Assembly (NCBI RefSeq): GCF_004217555.1
Contig: NZ_SHKW01000001.1
Location: forward strand, 1,302,001 to 1,366,000
Reading direction: 5' to 3'
Origin: Edaphobacter modestus
GTDB taxonomy: Bacteria; Acidobacteriota; Terriglobia; Terriglobales; Acidobacteriaceae
DNA: 64,000 nucleotides
Each line of letters opens with the position of its first letter. Position 1 is the first letter of the stretch. Both the position numbers and the translations under genes were made by a program. The notes beneath the pieces are model-generated. The model worked only from the letters and a program-made list of their open reading frames with translations, was not told the origin of the DNA and ran no database searches. This document shows positions 8,388 through 16,762 of this stretch, piece by piece.

Positions 8388-10565
8388 ATGAGTGCTGAAA
8401 AGAAAAGTACAACCACGATCTCGAAGAGCACAGGCAGGAAGAAGGCGGCCGAACCTGCGGCCATCGCAGAGAGCCACTTTCTGGACAGGGATGAGTCCTG
8501 GATGAAGTTCAACCAGCGTGTGCTCGAAGAGGCGCAGGACCCGGAGAATCCCCTGCTGGAGCGGGTAAAGTTTCTTGCGATTACAGCGAGCAACCTGGAC
8601 GAGTTCTTCGAGATTCGTGTAGCAGGCACGCTGCAGCGCATTGAGGACGACTTTAACCAGCCGCAGCGCCTTGATGAGAGAGGAGTGACAGCGCAGGAGC
8701 GCCTGGACCGGCTGAGCCAGCGGATCGAAGAGTTTGTCGCGGCACAATACCAATGCTGGAACGAGCTGTTGTTGCCGGCGATGCACAAGGAGAAGATAAG
8801 AGTTTTGCGCTGGGAGGAGCTGGGCGACGCGGCACGAAACCATGCGCTGCAGTTCTATGCCAATGAAGTGGACCCTCTCCTTACGCCGGTCACGATCGAT
8901 CCCTCGCATCCCTTTCCTCGCGTGCTGAATAAAGCGCTGTGCCTTGGCCTGTTGCTGCGGCATAAGCGGAGACAGACCGGCACTCGAAATGTTCCGCCGG
9001 CGCTCGGAGTCGTGACTGTGCCGCGATCGCTCCCAAGGCTGATCTCCCTGCCCTGCGAGGACGGCTACTGCGACTTCATCATGTTGCACGAGCTGATCGA
9101 AGCGCAGGTGGAGAAGATGTTTCGAGGCTATGAAGTGCTGACGCGCGTCGCTTTTCGCGTGACCCGCAACAGTAATCTCTACATGCAGGAAGAAGAGTCG
9201 CGCTCGGTGCTGGAGAGCGTCCGCTCGGAGTTGCACAACCGCCGCAAGGGCGATGCCGTGAGGCTTGAGATCGAGATCAGTGCTCCGGAAGAGATTGTCG
9301 AGCGGCTGCGAACGAACTTCGAGCTCGACCCCCGGCAGGTATTCAGGACCGATGGGCCGGTAAACCTTTCGCGGCTGATGAATCTTTACTCCGAGGTCAA
9401 GCGGCCGGCTCTGAAGTTTCCCCCATTTGCAGGCAGGGAGTTCAGACTCAGCGCGAAATCCACGGACATCTTCGATGAGCTAAGGAGGAGAGATGTGATG
9501 CTGCACCATCCCTTCGACTCCTACTCGGCCGTTGAGGGATTCATCGAGGCTGGAGCGGTGGATCCGAACGTTATCTCGATGAAGCAGACGCTCTACAGGA
9601 CGAGCAAGGATTCTCCGATCTTCCGCGCGCTGATCGAAGCCGCACAGAGCAAAGATGTGACCGTCGTGGTGGAGCTGATGGCGCGGTTTGATGAAGACTC
9701 CAACATCCGCTGGGCACGGGAGCTGGAGGATGCAGGTGTGGGCGTGTACCACGGCATCTTCGGATTCAAGACACACTGCAAGCTGGCGCTGCTGGTCCGC
9801 CGCGATCCGGACGGTGTGGTGCGGAGGTATGCACACCTGGGAACGGGAAACTACAACCCGGTCACGGCCCGGTTTTATACCGATATCAGCCTGCTGACAT
9901 CGCGGATGGAGCTGGCCTCGGCGGCGCAGAAGGTCTTCAATTATTTGACGGCGGATACGGAATCAACCAACTATGACCCGCTTCTGGTAGCCCCAATCAC
10001 TCTGGCCGACAAGCTGGTTGGATTGATTGAGCGCGAGAGCGAACATGCAAAGGCAGGAAGGCCTGCCGCGATCGTCGCCAAGATGAACGGCCTGATCGAT
10101 CGGCGGACGATTGAGGCTCTCTATGCAGCATCGCAGGCAGGGGTGGAGATTGATCTGATCGTACGCGGCATGTGCTCGCTACGGCCTGGGGTGAAGGGCT
10201 TGAGTGAGAGGATACGCGTGCGCAGTATCGTGGGACGGTTCCTGGAGCATAGCCGCATCTTCCACTTTGCGAACGGAGGCGAGGATGATGTTTACTGCGG
10301 CAGCGCGGACTGGATGCCACGCAATCTCGTAGATCGCTGCGAGGTCGTCTTTCCGGTCATGCAGATCGACCTGAAGAAGCGGCTGCGAGATGAGATTCTG
10401 AAGACCTACCTGAAGGACAACACCAAGGCGCGGTTGCTGCAGCCGGACGGCGAATACGTTCGAGCCCCGAAGAGCGTAACGCCTTTCACGGCGCAGGATT
10501 ATCTGATGAGCCTGGCGGAAGGAAGCGAAGAGAAGGTCCCTATCAGGAAACTGGCTGGCGACTGA
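8388..10565 (+). CDS. ppk1: Polyphosphate kinase 1
   Basis: Ppk1 makes inorganic polyphosphate from ATP through a phosphohistidine intermediate. The 725-residue protein shows the N-terminal domain (LAITASNLDEFFEIR), the middle domain and two phospholipase-D-like C-terminal domains. The phosphorylated histidine is in RRYAHLGTGNYN and the second conserved one in HSRIFHFANGG. ATG 8388 is chosen over an in-frame ATG at 8298 because family homology begins about 25 residues after it and GGAGA lies upstream. The short Lys/Thr-rich N-terminal extension is poorly conserved in the family. It ends at a strong hairpin shared with the convergent sedolisin gene. Confidence 0.96.
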   Translation: MSAEKKSTTTISKSTGRKKAAEPAAIAESHFLDRDESWMKFNQRVLEEAQDPENPLLERVKFLAITASNLDEFFEIRVAGTLQRIEDDFNQPQRLDERGVTAQERLDRLSQRIEEFVAAQYQCWNELLLPAMHKEKIRVLRWEELGDAARNHALQFYANEVDPLLTPVTIDPSHPFPRVLNKALCLGLLLRHKRRQTGTRNVPPALGVVTVPRSLPRLISLPCEDGYCDFIMLHELIEAQVEKMFRGYEVLTRVAFRVTRNSNLYMQEEESRSVLESVRSELHNRRKGDAVRLEIEISAPEEIVERLRTNFELDPRQVFRTDGPVNLSRLMNLYSEVKRPALKFPPFAGREFRLSAKSTDIFDELRRRDVMLHHPFDSYSAVEGFIEAGAVDPNVISMKQTLYRTSKDSPIFRALIEAAQSKDVTVVVELMARFDEDSNIRWARELEDAGVGVYHGIFGFKTHCKLALLVRRDPDGVVRRYAHLGTGNYNPVTARFYTDISLLTSRMELASAAQKVFNYLTADTESTNYDPLLVAPITLADKLVGLIERESEHAKAGRPAAIVAKMNGLIDRRTIEALYAASQAGVEIDLIVRGMCSLRPGVKGLSERIRVRSIVGRFLEHSRIFHFANGGEDDVYCGSADWMPRNLVDRCEVVFPVMQIDLKKRLRDEILKTYLKDNTKARLLQPDGEYVRAPKSVTPFTAQDYLMSLAEGSEEKVPIRKLAGD

Positions 10566-10590
10566 TCGCTGACAGATCGCAAAACAAGAA

Positions 10591-10625
10591 GGCCGCCCGG
10601 GTTTTCTTTACCGGGCGGCCATTCT
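10591..10625. terminator. Bidirectional terminator between ppk1 and the sedolisin gene
   Basis: A perfect 10-bp GC stem (10591-10600 with 10611-10620) and a T-rich loop. On the minus strand it is followed by a T-rich tract, and on the plus strand by ATTCTGTTG. It serves both convergent genes. Confidence 0.85.
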
Positions 10626-10635
10626 GTTGTTGGCT

Positions 10636-13395
10636 TTACTGGACCTTGAGAGTCACCACCGAGGTGTGAACCAGTCCGTTGGCGGCGGTTGCCGTCACGT
10701 TGAGAGTGTATGTGCCTGGAGCAGCGTTTGTCGCGGTCGGCGACGTTGTACTTCTGATACCGCTACTGCTGCCACCGCAACCGGAGATGCTGAAGGCACC
10801 TACGGAAAGCAGGAGCGCCACAAGAGGAGTAAACCGGCGGCGTCTCGGCAAGGCAAGCAGGAAGATTCCTGCTAGTGTAGCTCCGGAACCGGCGACGTAC
10901 CAGGGGGAGCGTGAGCCGGGGTGAACGTCATGCGAGTTCGAGGCCGTCGCGCTCTGCGCTGCGGTAATCGTCAGAGTGGTTGTGGCCGCGGTACCCGAGG
11001 AGACATTGACTGAAGCGGCCGAGAAGGAGTAGTTCGCGGCGATCGACGAAGTTGCGCTGACCGTGAACGCGACCGGGCCAGTGAATCCGTTCGCGGGGGT
11101 CACGGTAAAGGCGATTCCTCCAGCCGTGGCACCGGAGTTGACCGTTGTCGCTGTGGTGCATGGTGTGAGAGCGAAATCAGCCTTGGTCGACGAGACGAAG
11201 TCGGCTACCAGGGTTCCCTTGGAGCTGGCGTAGGAGCCATCTCCGGAGTAGACCGCGGTAATCGTGTGGCCCCCTGTTGTAGCGGAAGGGCTGAGCTGAT
11301 AGCTCGCGGTTCCATTGCTGAGCTGGACGGTCGAGTTGGCGTCGGGCGCTACACCATCGACCAGAACCTGTACGGTTCCAGTAGGTACGGCGAGCGTACC
11401 TCCGCTGCCGTTTGCAACAGAGATCGACAGGGTCAGTTGCCCGGTGATACTGCAGACGGCGCTGCTGGAGGTAATCGTGGTGTTGGATAGAGCGGCTCCG
11501 GTGGTGCCGGTAGAAGTGCCGGCTGGAGGCACGATAGGCCACTTGTTGGCAAGTTGGGCGACATCGACCGTGCCCCAACCGGTGGCCAGATCGTAGCCTG
11601 TGCCAGCGTTATAGCCGATGCTTCCGCCGCTGGGGCAGTTCGTCGTGCCAAGCTGGCAGGGACTGCTGTTGTTGCCGCTGGTCGTATCGTGGAAGACGTT
11701 ACCCGAATACTGACTGATGGCGAGACCGTAAATCATCGGATTGATGTTTCCGAGACGACCCGCCGCTCCACCGCCCAGTTGTTGCTCAAGCAGGGCGAAG
11801 ATTCCGGCAAGAGAAGGCGCGACCACCGAAGTTCCACCGACTACATTGAGGTTGCCCGCAGAGTTGCGAAAGCCGTTGGTGCATGATCCCTGGGAGCAGA
11901 AGAGGTAGCCGTCGTGGTTGGCGGCTGCATTCAGGGAGATGTCAGGAACGTCGCGCGAAGAGTCTGCCGGGGTACCTACTTGCCATGAAGGCTTCGTGAA
12001 GTAGGCGCTGGCTCCTCCGCCTCCCGAACTCAAGCCGGTGGAACTGGATTCGTTCCAGGCAGCCTCAGGGATGTACCCGGTTGCCGAGCCTGCGTTCGCG
12101 GTGCCGGAGCTGCTGTTGGAGTTCCAGTAAGCAGTGGTTCCGGTGGCAGAGCCTTCGTTGAACATCGTTCCGCCCGCGGAGGTGGCGTAGGGAGAGCTGC
12201 CGGGAAAGTCTACGGTGAGGCCGTAATCCGCGGGGGGAGCCACGTCGCAGTCTGTCGCTCCCGAATCACCGGAGGCACTGATGAACGTGATGCCCTGCGC
12301 ATTGGCCTGCTGGAGAGCAAGATTGATCGTGTTCAGGTTGGACTGTCCCCAGGCCGACTCGCAGTTTCCGTAGCTCATGGAGATGATGGGAGCGACATTA
12401 TTGGAGATTGCGTAGAACAGGGCGTTTACGACAGAGGCCGAACTGCTGGCTCCGACCGTCACGAACTTGATCGACGCGTTGGGCGCAATCGCCCCTGCCC
12501 ACTCCACGTCCAGCTGAGATTCGTCGATGTCACCCGAAACCGTCCCCGCAACGTACCCTGTTGCCTGTACGACCGTGGGTGCATTCGCAGAAAGGCCCGA
12601 TGCCGTGCGAAACGCAGCTACATCCGAGAGGCTGATGTCTGTTTGGCCCACGATTGCGATGGAGATTCCGGTACCGTTGATATTTTGCGTAAGCAGCGGA
12701 TTGACGTCGTAGATGGCGTAGAAATCGCCCGGTGCGATGAAGTGCGTGCCCGTCACTGACGACGTGAAGCGGGGCTGCACGATGGCGTGTGAGCGGGGCT
12801 TGAAGTCGTTGAGGCCGGTGATTCCAGTTACGATATTCGCAATCGGAGACGGAAGCTGAGGGTCAGTGACATTGGAGATGTGCTGCTCGCCGTTGTCGGA
12901 AAGGGAGTGAATGGTCGTGCTGAACGCACTCTCGACCTGCCGAATGTTGCCGCTCACCGTCAGGTAGTTCTGGCTGGGGGAAACTTCAACGATCTTCAGT
13001 CCCTTGCTCGTAAGCCAGGTCTGCACCTTGGAAAGATCGGCACTGGAGAGACCGAAGCGGGCGCCGTACTGCTGGGGCGTAAGCCACTGGTGATAGTGGG
13101 GCGAGGCGGGATTCTGCTGGTCGGCAAGCAATTGCGTCAGATCGGCCTGCTGCGAGGCGGTCAGACTGAAGTGAAGGGTGACCGCTGAGAGCGTGCGGTC
13201 CGATGCCGCTTCGCCAAGGTCCGCCGAATTCTGTACGCGGCCCGGAATCGTCTGACGCACGGGAGAGCGGTCGGTATCGGTGATCGCGCTGCTGAGGCGG
13301 CTTTGGGGCGCGGCATGCGCAGAGAGGGCCGAGGGCCCGAGAACAGCGAGGACGGGAACGAGGAGACGGGGAACCAGACAGCTACGAATCGACAT
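10636..13395 (-). CDS. S53 sedolisin/kumamolisin-type secreted protease with pro-domain and Ig-like repeat
   Basis: A 919-residue secreted protein: signal peptide; Pro-kumamolisin activation domain (about 45-190); S53 catalytic domain with the Glu/Asp pair in DESQLDVEW (about 288), the oxyanion Asp in SGDSGATDC (about 377) and the nucleophile Ser in GGTSVVAPS (about 521); then a bacterial Ig-like domain (about 645-730). The family is acid-active serine-carboxyl endopeptidases, which fits an acidic-soil organism. The last roughly 100 residues carry two hydrophobic segments around LPRRRR and a Cys-Gly-Gly-Ser-rich motif. They then resume an Ig-like strand (GTYTLNVTATA), an arrangement often seen in acidobacterial surface proteins. 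It is probably self-processed and cell-associated. Confidence 0.9.
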   Translation of the reverse strand: MSIRSCLVPRLLVPVLAVLGPSALSAHAAPQSRLSSAITDTDRSPVRQTIPGRVQNSADLGEAASDRTLSAVTLHFSLTASQQADLTQLLADQQNPASPHYHQWLTPQQYGARFGLSSADLSKVQTWLTSKGLKIVEVSPSQNYLTVSGNIRQVESAFSTTIHSLSDNGEQHISNVTDPQLPSPIANIVTGITGLNDFKPRSHAIVQPRFTSSVTGTHFIAPGDFYAIYDVNPLLTQNINGTGISIAIVGQTDISLSDVAAFRTASGLSANAPTVVQATGYVAGTVSGDIDESQLDVEWAGAIAPNASIKFVTVGASSSASVVNALFYAISNNVAPIISMSYGNCESAWGQSNLNTINLALQQANAQGITFISASGDSGATDCDVAPPADYGLTVDFPGSSPYATSAGGTMFNEGSATGTTAYWNSNSSSGTANAGSATGYIPEAAWNESSSTGLSSGGGGASAYFTKPSWQVGTPADSSRDVPDISLNAAANHDGYLFCSQGSCTNGFRNSAGNLNVVGGTSVVAPSLAGIFALLEQQLGGGAAGRLGNINPMIYGLAISQYSGNVFHDTTSGNNSSPCQLGTTNCPSGGSIGYNAGTGYDLATGWGTVDVAQLANKWPIVPPAGTSTGTTGAALSNTTITSSSAVCSITGQLTLSISVANGSGGTLAVPTGTVQVLVDGVAPDANSTVQLSNGTASYQLSPSATTGGHTITAVYSGDGSYASSKGTLVADFVSSTKADFALTPCTTATTVNSGATAGGIAFTVTPANGFTGPVAFTVSATSSIAANYSFSAASVNVSSGTAATTTLTITAAQSATASNSHDVHPGSRSPWYVAGSGATLAGIFLLALPRRRRFTPLVALLLSVGAFSISGCGGSSSGIRSTTSPTATNAAPGTYTLNVTATAANGLVHTSVVTLKVQ

Positions 13396-13739
13396 TTTCT
13401 GCTCGGCAACCTATTTCTTGCGTGTTGGTGAGACGAACACCTCCCGGGGGAGGCAGTTGAAAACCTTCGAATGGCCCTGGACTGTGGAAACTTTCCCTGT
13501 ATAGACCTTGGGCGCGGCAAAAGGTTTCGGTAGACCTGAACTTATTCGTCCTGATAGACGAGCTCAATCGCCACAGGACGCAGTTTGGAAAAACTTTACC
13601 TTCCGGAGACCGGCTCGGAGATAAGTATGAGGGAGAATCTCCGCGGAACCCAGAATAAGCCGCGAAGGAGTTTCCCGAATCGGCAATGGCCACGTCAGCC
13701 TGTGCCCCCGGTGCTCTTCCCGGCTGCGTGGTCTTCGTT
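13396..13739. other. Intergenic region between sedolisin and acyl-CoA dehydrogenase genes
   Basis: 344 bases with no convincing gene. They should hold the promoter of the sedolisin gene and the 3' end of the fad operon transcript. A GC-rich inverted repeat (CCTCCCGGGGGAGG, near 13440-13455) is the only structure noticed. Confidence 0.5.
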
Positions 13740-15548
13740 CTAAAGCGCGTACTTCCCTGCGCGCAGGACGTGCCGTGCGATCTGGCGCCGCAGGGAGATT
13801 GTATCCGCAGGATCATGCTTTGTCAGTCTGCGCAGGATGGTGAGCTGGGTCCGCAACATATCTCCTTCGGCAACGGTGGCCAGGATCCTCCGAGCGGAGA
13901 GCTCGATTCTGTCCATGGCGACCTCGGCGTAGACACGCGCCATCGTCACCGGAATATCGGCTGTTGCCTTGGCGGACATCTTCTCCGCCCTGAGAATTCC
14001 TGACTCCATAGCGTAGACCTCGATGATCATGTCGGCGATGGCTCCCATGACTTCCTGCTGGTCGGCGAGCTGCTGCATGTACCTCTGGGTCGCAGCTCCT
14101 GCGGCGAAGAGCGTGAGCTTCTTTGCGCTTGCCAGGAGAGCATGCTCTTCGGCCAGGGGCCCTTCATGCTCCTCCTGGGCGACGGGGCCAGCCATCACCT
14201 CGTCCATCAACTGCTTGATCGCCGGCATCAGCGCCAGCTTTCCCGCCATTGCGGACTTCATCAGCCAACCGGTGATGATGAGGCGGTTGATCTCGTTGGT
14301 GCCTTCGAAGATACGGTTGACGCGCGAGTCGCGATAGGCGCGCTCCGCGGGATAATCCTCGACGTAGCCGTAACCGGCGTAGATCTGCACGATGTCGTCG
14401 ACGACCTGGTCGAGCATCTCGGAGTCCCACACCTTTACGATGGAGCACTCGACGGCGTAACCTTCGATGGCTTTCTGGATCGCTGCCGTATCGTGCTTGT
14501 CGACTCCGGCGAGCGCGGCATCAATCATGCCAACGGTGCGATAGGAGAGAGCCTCGCCGATGAAGACCCCTACGGCGCAATTCGCAAGCTTCTCCTGAAT
14601 CATTCCAAACTCGGAGATTGTCTTGCCGAAGGCCTTGCGCTCTTTCGCATAGCGGATGCCGTTGCCGGTGCACATGCGCGCGGCCCCTACCGCGGCGTTG
14701 CCGAGCTTATAGCGGCCTACATTGAGGATGTTGAAGGCGATGTGATGTCCCTTACCGACCTCTCCCAGCAGATTCGTCGCAGGAATCCTGCAGTCGGCAA
14801 GGATCAGGGAACAGGTGGAGCTGCCGCGGATGCCAAGCTTGTGCTCCTCTTTCCCAACGGTAAATCCCGGGGTGCCACGCTCTATGAGGAAGGCGGTGAG
14901 ACGCTCCTTCCCTGCCTCCTTGCCCTCCTTCACCTCGCATCGGGCAAAGACGGTGAAGAGATCGGCGAAGCCAGCGTTCGAGATCCACATCTTCTCGCCG
15001 TTGAGGGTGTAGGTCTCTCCGTCCTCTGAGAGGACGGCAAGGGTTCGCGCGTTGAGAGCGTCGGAGCCGGAGGTTGACTCAGAGAGTGCGTAGGCTCCGA
15101 TGAACTCGCCGCTCGCCAGCTTCGGCAGGTATTTTTTCTTCTGCTCCGGCGTGCCGTACCAGACGATGGGCAGCGTGCCGATGCCGACGTGCGCGGAGAA
15201 CGCTACGGAGAAGCTTCCCTGCTTGGCGATATTGTCCGCAATGATGGCGGAGGTAACCTTGTCCATCTCGAGGCCGCCGTACTCCTCTGGGATATCGACC
15301 GAGGTGAGGCCGAGATCGCTCGCCTGCTTGATGAGCCGCCTCGTCACCGCGAAGTCTTTGGCTTCGATCTGGTCGGAGAGAGGAACCACCTCGTTCAGCG
15401 CGAACTCGACGGTCGTCTGTGCGATCTGGCGATGCTCCTCGGTGAAATCTTCCGGGAAGAAGCAATCGGCGGGTGTGGGATTGGAGATGAGAAAGCTTCC
15501 GCCGGAAAGGGCCTTCTTGTCAGCGGGAGTGGGAGCTAGCGTGGCCAT
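13740..15548 (-). CDS. Acyl-CoA dehydrogenase
   Basis: A 603-residue flavoprotein for the first step of beta-oxidation (acyl-CoA to trans-2-enoyl-CoA). The three-domain acyl-CoA dehydrogenase core is followed by a C-terminal extension of about 180 residues, as in the long FadE-like and VLCAD-like class. Visible are the signatures GAYALSESTSGSDA (FAD and substrate binding), the conserved RGSSTCSLIL stretch and RIFEGTNEINR near the catalytic Glu region. ATG 15548 has GAGGTGATC upstream; a 25-codon N-terminal extension of the open frame is not coding-like. It is the last gene of the fad operon, 23 bp after the thiolase. Confidence 0.93.
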   Translation of the reverse strand: MATLAPTPADKKALSGGSFLISNPTPADCFFPEDFTEEHRQIAQTTVEFALNEVVPLSDQIEAKDFAVTRRLIKQASDLGLTSVDIPEEYGGLEMDKVTSAIIADNIAKQGSFSVAFSAHVGIGTLPIVWYGTPEQKKKYLPKLASGEFIGAYALSESTSGSDALNARTLAVLSEDGETYTLNGEKMWISNAGFADLFTVFARCEVKEGKEAGKERLTAFLIERGTPGFTVGKEEHKLGIRGSSTCSLILADCRIPATNLLGEVGKGHHIAFNILNVGRYKLGNAAVGAARMCTGNGIRYAKERKAFGKTISEFGMIQEKLANCAVGVFIGEALSYRTVGMIDAALAGVDKHDTAAIQKAIEGYAVECSIVKVWDSEMLDQVVDDIVQIYAGYGYVEDYPAERAYRDSRVNRIFEGTNEINRLIITGWLMKSAMAGKLALMPAIKQLMDEVMAGPVAQEEHEGPLAEEHALLASAKKLTLFAAGAATQRYMQQLADQQEVMGAIADMIIEVYAMESGILRAEKMSAKATADIPVTMARVYAEVAMDRIELSARRILATVAEGDMLRTQLTILRRLTKHDPADTISLRRQIARHVLRAGKYAL

Positions 15549-15571
15549 TGGATCACCTCGAACATAGAACC

Positions 15572-16753
15572 TTATTGAATTGCCTCGAAGATTCCGGCAG
15601 CGCCCATGCCACCGCCGACGCACATCGTCACCATGCCGTACTTCGCGTTGCGGCGGGGCATCTCTCGCAGGAGAGTAGCCGTCAACTTGGCTCCCGTGCA
15701 GCCGAGTGGGTGACCGAGTGCGATCGCTCCTCCATTGAGATTGAGCTTCGCGGGATCGATGCCGAGAACTTTGATGACCGCCAGGGACTGAGCGGCGAAG
15801 GCCTCGTTCAGCTCGATGACGTCGATCTGATCGAGGGAAAGCCCAGCCATGTTGAGAGCTTTGGGGATGGCGTGGATGGGGCCTATGCCCATCTCCTCCG
15901 GATCGCAGCCTGCGTAAGCAAAGGCGATGAATTTTGCCATGGGCTTGATGCCCAGTTGCGCGGCACGTTCTGCGGACATTACGACTGCGGCTGCAGCGCC
16001 GTCGGAGGTCTGCGAGGAGTTCCCCGCTGTAATGGTTCCTTTGGCATGGAAGACGGGCTTCAACTTTGCAAGAGCTTCGAGCGATGTATCCGCGCGGGGA
16101 CCTTCATCGGTTTTGAAGATGGATTCATCAGTTTGAGCCTTGCCCTTTGCGTTGACGGTCGTATTTGTGACTTTTATCGGAACAATCTCGTCGTCGAACC
16201 TGCCTGACTGGATCGCGGCGAGAGCTTTTTGATGGCTCTGGTAAGAGAACTCATCCATCGCCTCGCGGGAGATGCCATAGTGAGACGCCACACGCTCGGC
16301 AGTGTGCCCCATAGACATGTAGGAGCCCGGATAGTTCTCGACCAGCCAGGGATTCACCGAGATCTTGTTGCCTCCGAAGGGAACGCAGGACATGCTCTCC
16401 GTACCCCCGGCGACGATGACGTCAGCAGACCCTCCCCGAATACGATCCGCCGCCAGGGCAATGGATTGAAGTCCGGAGGCGCAGTAGCGATTGATGGTCA
16501 TGGCCGACGCGGTCACGGGCAGCCCGGCGCGAAAGCTCGCGACCCGCGCAACGTTCATTCCCTGCTCCGCCTCCGGCATGGCACAGCCGAGGATTACATC
16601 CTCGATCTCCGACTTATCCAGCTGCGGCAGGCGTTCGAGCGCTCCGCTGATGGCAAAGGCCGCGAGATCGTCGGGCCGGGTTGCGCGAAGGGTTCCGCGG
16701 GGTGCCTTGCCTATCGGAGTGCGGACTGCAGATGCGATGATGACTTCTCTCAT
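15572..16753 (-). CDS. fadA: Thiolase (acetyl-CoA C-acyltransferase)
   Basis: A 393-residue thiolase catalysing the final cleavage of 3-ketoacyl-CoA. The acyl-accepting cysteine is in NRYCASGLQSIA (about residue 90), the general-base His in GHPLGCTGAK (about 350) and the second active-site Cys in MCVGGGMGAA at the C-terminus. All catalytic residues are present. It sits between the multifunctional FadB/J-like gene (9 bp gap) and the acyl-CoA dehydrogenase, so a degradative role is more likely than a biosynthetic one. Confidence 0.94.
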   Translation of the reverse strand: MREVIIASAVRTPIGKAPRGTLRATRPDDLAAFAISGALERLPQLDKSEIEDVILGCAMPEAEQGMNVARVASFRAGLPVTASAMTINRYCASGLQSIALAADRIRGGSADVIVAGGTESMSCVPFGGNKISVNPWLVENYPGSYMSMGHTAERVASHYGISREAMDEFSYQSHQKALAAIQSGRFDDEIVPIKVTNTTVNAKGKAQTDESIFKTDEGPRADTSLEALAKLKPVFHAKGTITAGNSSQTSDGAAAAVVMSAERAAQLGIKPMAKFIAFAYAGCDPEEMGIGPIHAIPKALNMAGLSLDQIDVIELNEAFAAQSLAVIKVLGIDPAKLNLNGGAIALGHPLGCTGAKLTATLLREMPRRNAKYGMVTMCVGGGMGAAGIFEAIQ

Positions 16754-16762
16754 ACGAGACTC

